DNA from: Gemmatimonadota bacterium
GTDB taxonomy: Bacteria > GCA-2686955
Reading direction: 5' to 3'
NCBI GenBank assembly: GCA_002686955.1
Contig: NYZA01000022.1
Span: forward strand, 1-13,626
DNA length: 13,626 nucleotides
The position numbers were made by a program, and so were the translations under genes. Below, piece after piece: positions 1 to 5,928 of this stretch; within the stretch, counting starts at the first letter, position 1; the number at the start of each line of letters is the position of its first letter. The notes beneath the pieces were generated by a model. It worked only from the letters and a program-made list of their open reading frames with translations. It was not told the DNA's origin and did not search any database.

Positions 1-781
1 CCCACGCATGGTGAGGCGTCGCAAAGTAGTAGCTCACCCCGGTGGCCTCCTCCACCTTCCGATAGGAGTGGAACTCGGTTCCATTGTCCGCGGTGATGGT
101 GCGGAATCGACCAGGATGCCGGCGTACGAGCGCGGTGGTCCTTCTAGCCGCCTCCGCCATGTTCCGTGCGCGGAGCTTCCCGATGAGGGTGTATCCGGAG
201 GCCCGGTCCACCAAGGTCACCACGCAGTGGTTGTTGCCGGCGCCCATCACGGTGTCAATCTCCCAATGTCCGACGGCCCTGCGCTGGTCGACGTCCTTCG
301 GCCGCTCGGATATGTGGCGCTTGCCTGCCAGCCTCCCTCGGCTGTCGTAGGACCGGTAGCGCTTCCGCCGCTTCTTGGTAGCCTGCCGGAGATGCCGGTA
401 GAGCGTGCCGCCTCGAGCCCGATCCTCCCACACATACCGGTAGATGGTTTCATGGCTGATGGAGAGAGAACCGGTACGGTCCATATGTCCCGATATCTGC
501 TCGGGACTCCAGTCCTTCTCCAGCAGTGCCACCACTCGACTCCAGCTTCGGATCCCGAAACGACGATTGCGCCTGGAACGCGATCTTCGACCGTTCGTGT
601 GTTCCTGAGCCTGGCTAGGACGATAGCTACCGTCCCACCTGGATGAATTCCTACGGAATTCGCGGTAGACGGTACTTCGGTGGCGGCCGAGCTCCCGTGC
701 GATCCGAGCCGGGCACCATCCCTGCCTGCGGAGGGCAGCCATCGTGTATCGTTCCTCGAGAGTGATCTGGCGATACGCCAT
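1..781 (-). CDS. IS30-family transposase, 3' end cut off by the window edge
   Basis: This is the DDE transposase of an IS30-family insertion sequence, which cuts and joins the element's ends. The frame reads from ATG at 779-781 to base 1 without a stop; about 260 residues are visible and the C-terminus lies outside. Residues 5-45 form an N-terminal helix-turn-helix with the IS30-type pattern ITLEERY...ARELGRHRSTVYREFRRN. Residues 80-120 form a second DNA-binding segment (SPEQISGHM...SHETIYRYVW). The rve/integrase-like catalytic core starts near residue 165. The first Asp is D176 in HWEIDTV and the second is D232 in ITADNGTEF; the catalytic Glu would lie just past the window edge. An AAGGGG ribosome binding site lies about 8 nt upstream of the ATG. 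No frameshift or stop is seen, so the gene may be intact. Family assignment is secure; the exact IS name cannot be given. Confidence 0.95.
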   Translation of the reverse strand, partial: MAYRQITLEERYTMAALRRQGWCPARIARELGRHRSTVYREFRRNSSRWDGSYRPSQAQEHTNGRRSRSRRNRRFGIRSWSRVVALLEKDWSPEQISGHMDRTGSLSISHETIYRYVWEDRARGGTLYRHLRQATKKRRKRYRSYDSRGRLAGKRHISERPKDVDQRRAVGHWEIDTVMGAGNNHCVVTLVDRASGYTLIGKLRARNMAEAARRTTALVRRHPGRFRTITADNGTEFHSYRKVEEATGVSYYFATPHHAW

Positions 782-852
782 GAGCCGTTCCCCTTTCGTG
801 GATGTTTGGAGATCGACTCAGTATCCCAGATCACTCCCTTCTTCACACTTCC

Positions 853-878
853 TGTTGCACTTACTTTATGAATTCGCG
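853..878 (-). repeat. Putative terminal inverted repeat of the IS30 element
   Basis: Read on the minus strand, this 26-bp stretch starts GCGAATTC-like and ends GTGCAACA. It is followed by AGTGTGAA, about 70 bp before the transposase ATG. From memory, the IS30 left end has the same arrangement: an outer GATTCAA-type block, an inner GCAACA, then TGTGAA before the gene. The partner repeat is outside the window, so the call rests on position and resemblance only. Confidence 0.5.
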
Positions 879-903
879 AGGCATAACAACGCACGGTGAG
901 CCC

Positions 904-993
904 CTCTCTGCCAACATGCGTGAGACATTTTTCCATCCCGCAATTGGTGCAGAAGGGCGAGAGGTGACGCACCTTGTCGAGAGAGAAGCAGAG
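904..993 (+). repeat. Copy A of a 90-bp dispersed direct repeat
   Basis: This 90-bp stretch aligns without gaps to 2915-3004 at about 80% identity (roughly 17 differences). It includes a 23-bp identical core (tgccaacatgcgtgagacat plus ttt) near its left end. Read as codons on either strand, the differences fall about equally on all three codon positions (5, 6 and 5 in the plus frame starting at the ATG in the core). It therefore does not look like a conserved protein fragment. A small insertion-sequence end, MITE-like element or other dispersed repeat is more likely; the family is not recognised. It starts about 25 bp from the IS30 end. Confidence 0.75.
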
Positions 994-1756
994 CATGACC
1001 GCAACGATGACGCCCGCTCCCTGCTCCGGGCGCTCTACACCAACGAGGCGGATCTCACGCCAGACCATGACGCCGGCACCCTGACCGTGCGACTGCATCA
1101 CCTCGCAAACCGCAGCACCGATGCCGCAATACGCCACATATGTCGAGAATCGACCGCCACCGAGACAATCTTTCCAGAGACAAATCTGCGCCTGATCCAT
1201 GAACTGGAGTCGAGAGACAATCCCCGAGATCAGGAGGTCTGAAGTTATTCTCGCGCAAACCCTTTGGGCGCGTCCCCAACCGCGGCGGTCGTGCATTCCT
1301 GCATGGGCGAATGGGAAGGTCGCCGCTGAGAGGGACGAGTCGCTTTTGGCGGCGATTGGGCTCGCATCGCTTTCCTTCTTTGGACGACCCATCAGGGAAC
1401 AGAGCTTGATCATCTGTTCACGTCGCGGAGGAAACGTCTTGGAATCGATATCGAGTACAGCGAAGCTCCCAAGACGACTCGGCCAGTGCATCGGGCAATC
1501 GAGGATCTGAATCTGCATCGCCTTTGAATCGTTCACGGCGGTCAACACGCCTACGCGATCTGGGACACCGCTCGGGGGATCCGCGGGCACCGGCATTGTC
1601 CGCCACGCACCCACACGCGCGTCTTCCCGAGGGGTTCGCGCTCTACCCCTTCGCCTTCCGGCCATTTCTCGAGCTTCTTGGTCCGAGACGTGGTGTATGA
1701 TCGCCGGACGTTGCCGCGGGCCAAGGACCTTTCCGTCATCCCTACCGAGAGTCGAC
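994..1756. other. About 760 bp with no gene that can be supported
   Basis: Open frames cross this stretch on both strands, but none shows a recognisable domain, a good ribosome binding site or clear coding character. The longest is a minus-strand frame that also runs through the transposase gene out of phase, and looks like a GC-rich chance frame. A plus-strand frame (802-1242) runs through the start of the 90-bp repeat and on to 1242, but its shared part shows no codon-position bias. The only structure seen is an 8-bp inverted repeat at 1435-1476. The stretch must contain the promoter of the SGNH hydrolase gene, but no convincing -35/-10 pair stands out. Confidence 0.55.
1435..1476. repeat. 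Inverted repeat, 8-bp arms
   Basis: The arms cgtcttgg (1435-1442) and ccaagacg (1469-1476) are perfectly complementary and separated by 26 nt. The spacer holds the palindrome tcgatatcga. No T-tract follows, so it is not a clear terminator. It could be a chance match or a binding site. Confidence 0.3.
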
Positions 1757-2893
1757 ATGCGCAAGAAGAACGGGATTGCTTTCCGTGTGGGCGCCGCGCT
1801 GGTCTTCCTCATTGCGACGCTGGCGCTTCTGGAGGCCTCTGCATTCTTCGTCATGGTCGTAAAGGACCGGTGCTTTTATCTTCGACGCGACCTCAAGAGC
1901 ATCGACCAACCACACATGAAGCAGCGCTATGAAGAGGTCTACGATAAAGAGCTCGGATGGGAGATTCCCTCCAGGGCGCGTTACGACCTGACCGAGGCGG
2001 CCATCTGTCTTTTTGGTGACAGTTTCACGTACGGGCACCCGGACATCGACAGTTCGTGGCCTCGCCGACTGGAAGCGAAGCTCGGCGAACCGGTGCTCAA
2101 CTACGGCGTTCCAGGGTATGGAACCGACCAAGCTTACTTGCGATTCGAGAAGAGATACGTGGGCAAGGTGAAATCGCGTTATGTGTGCCTCGGCATTCTG
2201 GCGGAGAACATTGCGAGAAACCTGTCCCGTTACCGAGGCTTCTACTGGCGCAACGGTCCTCAAACACCGACGAAGCCGAGGTTCTATATCGAAGACGACG
2301 GCGAAATCGTATTGCTACCCAATCCGATCGATTCTCCTGATGGCATAGAGCGTCTGGGAGACATTGCGTTCCTGCGAGAGATCGGACAGAAGGACTACTG
2401 GTTCCACTTCTACGACGAATACAATTTGAATGAACAAGCCGGATTCCCATACTCATACTATCTCTTGAAGGCCCTCCCGTTCTATGTACGATCGTACCAT
2501 CTGAAGAGGATCCAGAATGCAGCTGATTATATGATGCTATATGACGATGTCGACGCCACGAGAGTATTGGAACATATCATCGATACTTTCATTCGTCGTG
2601 CGAGAGAGCACGACACTGCTCCGATCATTCTGTTCTTTCCGGACTGGAAAGAGCTGCAAGCCTACGAAGACGCCGGTGAACCCGTATACCGAGACTTCTA
2701 CCGTCAGATCAAAGCCAAGCACCGAGCGACCTTCGACGCTTTCGACTACTTCCGCCCTAGTCTCGACCAAGGCGAAGCGATTTCCTCTTTCTTCATTTCC
2801 TACACCGATGGGCACTACAGCTCTGCCGGAGAGGAGATCATGAGCGACGGGATCCTGAGGGATCTCGAAGCGCTCGAGCTCAACGCCAATTGA
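1757..2893 (+). CDS. Membrane-anchored SGNH/GDSL-type hydrolase
   Basis: The 378-residue protein is a predicted SGNH-fold esterase/acyl hydrolase held at the inner membrane and facing the periplasm. A charged start (MRKKN) and a hydrophobic segment at about residues 9-35 act as a signal anchor. Block I is FGDSFTYGHP with nucleophile S89. A glycine-rich block follows (NYGVPGYGTDQAY, 115-127), then AEN (149-151), which could supply the oxyanion-hole Asn. The C-terminal DGH at 351-353 supplies the catalytic Asp and His. Relatives often sit in exopolysaccharide or O-antigen loci and add or remove acyl groups; the substrate here is unknown. The frame is open further upstream to an ATG at 1697, but the ATG at 1757 puts the anchor at the N-terminus; its ribosome binding site is weak. 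The gene is AT-rich for the window: 2401-2460 and 2521-2580 are both 40% G+C. It lies alone between the two copies of the 90-bp repeat. Confidence 0.85.
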   Translation: MRKKNGIAFRVGAALVFLIATLALLEASAFFVMVVKDRCFYLRRDLKSIDQPHMKQRYEEVYDKELGWEIPSRARYDLTEAAICLFGDSFTYGHPDIDSSWPRRLEAKLGEPVLNYGVPGYGTDQAYLRFEKRYVGKVKSRYVCLGILAENIARNLSRYRGFYWRNGPQTPTKPRFYIEDDGEIVLLPNPIDSPDGIERLGDIAFLREIGQKDYWFHFYDEYNLNEQAGFPYSYYLLKALPFYVRSYHLKRIQNAADYMMLYDDVDATRVLEHIIDTFIRRAREHDTAPIILFFPDWKELQAYEDAGEPVYRDFYRQIKAKHRATFDAFDYFRPSLDQGEAISSFFISYTDGHYSSAGEEIMSDGILRDLEALELNAN

Positions 2894-2914
2894 CGACCCA
2901 GACATCAGCGAGCT

Positions 2915-3004
2915 CTCTGTGCCAACATGCGTGAGACATTTTCCCATGCCGCAATAGGTCTGGAAAAGCGAATGGTGAACCGCCTCGTCGAGAGAAAAGC
3001 GGAG
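2915..3004 (+). repeat. Copy B of the 90-bp dispersed direct repeat
   Basis: It matches 904-993 in the same orientation, ungapped and at about 80% identity. It starts 22 bp after the stop codon of the SGNH hydrolase gene. Outside the 90 bp the two flanks are not visibly alike, so the ends of the repeat are fairly well defined. Together the copies bracket about 1.9 kb whose only clear gene is the AT-rich hydrolase. Confidence 0.75.
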
Positions 3005-3252
3005 TACGCAGAAGGCGGCGTGGATCTGAGCGCTCGTGTTCGTGCAAGGTGGGGCGCGCGTTGAACCTCGGCACCCCGGCGGCAAAGAGGGCGTAGCGTT
3101 CGGGGATGCGGAGCCGGTGGGCGGGCCTGGCTACGAATGGCGGCAGCCCGCCCGCCAATGCTCGGTCCTCCCGAAAATCCCGTATATCGAAAAGCCTGGG
3201 GACGATTGTTTTTCATTCCAAGCGGTCGAAAGCCCGTCAGGCCGAACGCCGG

Positions 3253-3268
3253 GGTCGCGCATGCGACC
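3253..3268. repeat. Short hairpin, 6-bp arms with GCAT loop
   Basis: The arms ggtcgc and gcgacc are perfectly complementary around a 4-nt loop. No T-run follows on either strand and there is no confident gene next to it, so its role is unknown and it may be chance in GC-rich DNA. Confidence 0.25.
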
Positions 3269-3767
3269 TAATCGGTTCTATCGCTCGACAATGGGCGTAT
3301 CGTGAGCGACAGAAGCAGGGTCCATAGCTCATGAATTGAAGTGGTAGACAACCGATTGGCCGCGATTCTCGGCGCGGCCTTTCACGATGTGAAGAGAGAA
3401 CGGGGAGATCACGGCCCGCATCAGTGAGCTGAAATCCTCCAGGCCGCCATACCTGCGGAGCCTTCTTCGGGTGGATCCCTGCGAGCAAGAAGCTCGAGTG
3501 CCTCCCGCATTGCCTCTGATTGTGGGTGGCATCCCGTCGATTGGATACGGATTTGGGAGGGAATTGAATTGCGCCCGGAAATGTGATCCAATCCGACTCG
3601 AGTTTCGTCTGTGCCGAGCGGACGATTGATGGGATTGTCAATCATGATCTCGGCCCCGCGATTCACTCCCACACCGATCCTGCAAAGAGATTCCAGCGAC
3701 ATGTGCTGCGTGTGTTCCGAACGGCCCCCGAACCGGATGAACGAGCTTGGCTGCTGAGCTTTCGCCC

Positions 3768-3773
3768 AGGAGG
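3768..3773 (+). promoter_or_regulatory. Ribosome binding site that decides the start of the small membrane gene
   Basis: A full AGGAGG lies 6 nt before a TTG codon at 3780. The same frame is open back to another TTG at 3747, but that one lacks a comparable site. The strong match therefore favours TTG 3780. Confidence 0.6.
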
Positions 3774-3779
3774 CTGCGG

Positions 3780-4307
3780 TTGGGTTGGTCCATCTGGGTC
3801 GCCATGCTGGCGATTGGCCTTGGTGTGCACGCGCACGCCGTGTACGGCCGCCTGGACTCGCTTCGACGGCGTGGATCGAATGACGACATCGTCAGCCAGC
3901 ATTGCCGGCGGTATGCCGAACTGCGCCCTTTCTTGCCGGCCGGCGGAGTGGTGGGATACCGTAGCTCCCTGCTCATCGATGCCTATCCCGGCTCCTCACG
4001 GGACTTCACCAGGGCCATGCATCGGGTGAACCGTGGCGAGAAAGGCGCGGGCCGGGACGCCGCCGGAATCTTCGCGGAAGCGAAAGAGCTCAGCCAACGG
4101 ATGCACATGGCGCAGTATTGCCTGGCGCCGATCGTGCTCGACTTCGGGCCGGCGATTGCCGTTGGGGAGCAGCGGCCAGTGGATAGCGAGCTGCTGATCA
4201 TCGATCGCCCGAGAGATTCCAGCCAAGCCTTGGAGTTCGACACAGAGAAATACGGAATCCGCGCTCGAACGAACGAGGGCTTGCTGCTCCTGGAGAGGGT
4301 CCGATAG
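3780..4307 (+). CDS. Small single-span membrane protein paired with a GT-C glycosyltransferase
   Basis: The 175-residue protein starts at TTG 3780 behind a perfect AGGAGG (alternative start TTG 3747, 186 residues). Residues 2-20 form one hydrophobic segment (SIWVAMLAIGLGV) and the rest looks like a soluble domain outside the membrane. Recognisable stretches are RRYAELRPFLPAGGVVGYRS, then MAQYCLAPIVLDFG, a segment with LLIIDRP, and an end reading NEGLLLLERVR. From memory, short proteins of this design occur next to predicted GT-C glycosyltransferases, with the same order of a PxxGVVGY block, a YxLAPIVL block and a C-terminal GLLLL block; no biochemical role is known. Its stop codon directly abuts the ATG of the glycosyltransferase gene, so the two are very likely co-translated. 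A role as accessory or scaffold to that enzyme is inference. Confidence 0.75.
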   Translation: MGWSIWVAMLAIGLGVHAHAVYGRLDSLRRRGSNDDIVSQHCRRYAELRPFLPAGGVVGYRSSLLIDAYPGSSRDFTRAMHRVNRGEKGAGRDAAGIFAEAKELSQRMHMAQYCLAPIVLDFGPAIAVGEQRPVDSELLIIDRPRDSSQALEFDTEKYGIRARTNEGLLLLERVR

Positions 4308-5711
4308 ATGGCAGCCTTGGCCCTTCTCCCGCTGCTCTGTGGCATCGCCCTACTCTGGAGGGCGCTGAGTAAGCCTCGGGAGGCCTCTTGGCGGATGGGG
4401 TTGGCGCTTTCGCTGGGTCCTCCCCTCGGCCTGGCGCTCTCATCCCTTGCCTATTTCTTGCTGAGGCTGGTCTTGGGGCTGTCGGACTCCGCGTACACTG
4501 CCGCTGATACATTGTTTTTCTTGATCCTCTTGGCCGTCTTGCTGTTCACCGGGATGCGGGAGGAAGGCAGGGGTTTCTCTTTTCGGCTCGCTGCTTCAGG
4601 GGGGGATGCCCGCCCCAAGCACCTCCTCTTCGTCTTTGGCCTCGCCCTGCTTCTCGCCTGTCTCACGACCACGGCGGTGACCCTGCTGCAGCCCCATGGC
4701 GTCCGGGACGCTTGGTCAATTTGGAATCTTCAAGCCCGCTTTTTTCACATGGGAGGACCAGATGCCTGGACGGAGATCTTCCGCATAAGGAGCGCGCAGC
4801 CGGACTACCCGCTCATGGTGCCTGGATCCGTCGCCCGATTGTGGCTTTTTACGGGGGGGCCCAATTTGGCCGCGCCGATATCCGTGGCAATGCTCTTTAC
4901 CGCCTCCACAGTGGCTCTGCTCTGTGTTGCGACTGTCGCGCTCAAAGGCCGCATCATCGGATTGACAGCGGGTGCCGTGCTGTTGGCCCACCCGGTGTTC
5001 TTTCAGCGCGGGGCGAGCCAATGCGCCGATATTCCCTTGGCCTTCTTCATCCTCGCGACCGTGGTGTTGTTCGCAATGGCGGAGAATGCACACCGCGGGG
5101 CGCAAGGGCTGATCTTGATCTCCGGCACAGTCGCTGCCTTTGCCCTGTGGACGAAGAACGAGGGACTGATTTTCTTTCCGGCCGCGTTTATGGGGCGTCT
5201 CTACCTTAGCTGCGCCACGGGCTCGGGCGCACGCCGCTGGCGTGATGTGGGCCTATTCGTCTTGGGCTCCATGGCCCCTTTGCTGGCCGTGCTAATCCAC
5301 AAGGGTTGGTACGCACCGCCCAATTCCTACGGTCCCGCGCTGGTCCCCAGCTACATTGTCTCCTGCTTCCTCGATCCATCTCGCTATGTGACGATCGTTG
5401 GGGCCCTGTGGGATCGGCTGGCGCATCCGAACCTGATCCCCGGGATCATCGCCTGTTTTCTGCCTTTCGTTTTTGGCTTCAGCCCACAGCGTGAGCAGCG
5501 CCGGAGCGGCGTTGTTGCTCTGGGACTCGTCCTGACCATGGGCGTGGCCTACTTCTTTATCTATGTCATCACACCGGATTTCTTCGACCTGGCCTGGACG
5601 GTCCAAGTGAGCGCCTCCAGGCTTCTGCTTCAGATCTGGCCGACATTGCTATTTGGTGTCGCGATGCTCGTTCGTACGCCGGAACGTGGATTGAATCAGA
5701 GCTCGGCCTGA
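4308..5711 (+). CDS. Polytopic GT-C type glycosyltransferase (ArnT/PMT-like)
   Basis: The 467-residue protein has about a dozen hydrophobic segments and is an integral inner-membrane protein. The GT-C fold enzymes (PMT, ArnT and relatives) move a sugar from a polyprenyl-phosphate donor to an acceptor on the periplasmic side. Supporting motifs are GVRDAWSIWNLQARFF (131-146, with D134 a candidate catalytic Asp in the first periplasmic loop), DYPLMVPGSVARLW (166-179), ADIPLAFFILA (240-250), ALWTKNEGL (279-287) and a C-terminal FFDLAW...SASRLLLQIWP (425-445). The last resembles the (H)DL.WH...S.DRLLLQLWP signature I associate with predicted GT-C proteins of bacterial polysaccharide loci. GAGAGGG lies 8 nt before the ATG, inside the preceding gene. 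Donor and acceptor cannot be told from sequence. The gene is convergent with the radical SAM gene. Confidence 0.85.
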   Translation: MAALALLPLLCGIALLWRALSKPREASWRMGLALSLGPPLGLALSSLAYFLLRLVLGLSDSAYTAADTLFFLILLAVLLFTGMREEGRGFSFRLAASGGDARPKHLLFVFGLALLLACLTTTAVTLLQPHGVRDAWSIWNLQARFFHMGGPDAWTEIFRIRSAQPDYPLMVPGSVARLWLFTGGPNLAAPISVAMLFTASTVALLCVATVALKGRIIGLTAGAVLLAHPVFFQRGASQCADIPLAFFILATVVLFAMAENAHRGAQGLILISGTVAAFALWTKNEGLIFFPAAFMGRLYLSCATGSGARRWRDVGLFVLGSMAPLLAVLIHKGWYAPPNSYGPALVPSYIVSCFLDPSRYVTIVGALWDRLAHPNLIPGIIACFLPFVFGFSPQREQRRSGVVALGLVLTMGVAYFFIYVITPDFFDLAWTVQVSASRLLLQIWPTLLFGVAMLVRTPERGLNQSSA

Positions 5712-5928
5712 AGGGGCTGAGGAGCCCGGGGCTACCTGGGGAGCGGCGCAACACGCTCACGGGAGCATCGTGCGGGGAGCCGGTCGCTCTTGTGCTCGGA
5801 AGCTGCTTCCCCACTATCTCGACGAAGGCGTTCCGGAGCATCTCGGGTTCTTCGTATTCGTGAGCGTCAGAATCTCCTCGTGGAGATGCTCCGCGACCGC
5901 TCATCTCACCGGGTGCCGGTCCATTCGC
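5712..5928. other. Convergent intergenic region between the glycosyltransferase and radical SAM genes
   Basis: Two genes end into this 217-bp gap, so termination in both directions is expected here. No classical GC-hairpin plus T-run is visible. The clearest structure is the nested inverted repeat at 5834-5893. No convincing small gene is seen. Confidence 0.5.
5834..5893. repeat. Inverted repeat with a competing inner hairpin
   Basis: The arms cggagcatctc (5834-5844) and gagatgctccg (5883-5893) are perfectly complementary over 11 bp with a 38-nt spacer. The right arm shares bases with a second, tighter hairpin at 5872-5887: atctcc, loop tcgt, ggagat. The two pairings exclude each other. No T-tract follows. 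It sits between convergent genes, so it could end or stabilise either transcript; a regulatory switch is speculation. Confidence 0.4.

Larger units (their letters stand above)
1..880 (-). mobile_element. IS30-family insertion sequence, partial (promoter-side end inside the window)
   Basis: The element consists of the leftward transposase gene plus about 100 bp of upstream DNA ending in an IS30-like terminal repeat near 853-878. The other end lies beyond base 1, so the length, the second terminal repeat and any target-site duplication cannot be checked. The right boundary near 878-880 is inferred from the terminal-repeat match and could be off by a few bases. It falls only about 25 bp before the dispersed repeat at 904-993. 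Confidence 0.75.
3005..3779. other. About 775 bp with no gene that can be supported
   Basis: Several short open frames occur on both strands but none carries a recognisable domain. On the minus strand, two frames that adjoin out of phase (3421-3702 and 3329-3532) have protein-like stretches such as GLEDFSSLMRAVISPFSLHI. They could be remains of a frameshifted gene, but nothing is identified. A small hairpin lies at 3253-3268. The promoter for the downstream pair at 3780-5711 should be here; no clear consensus was seen. Confidence 0.5.

Noticed and set aside
802-1242. A 146-codon plus-strand frame that might be a small gene, with a related start (MRETF) at 2928 in the second repeat copy
   Set aside because: Similarity is confined to the 90-bp repeat, and differences there fall evenly on the three codon positions (5, 6, 5), which argues against a protein under selection.
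247-1854. A 535-codon stop-free frame on the minus strand
   Set aside because: Its left third runs through the IS30 transposase gene out of phase and its right end overlaps the start of the SGNH hydrolase gene antisense. No domain is recognised and its match to the repeat copy at 2915-3004 shows no codon-position bias. It is best explained as a chance open frame in GC-rich DNA.
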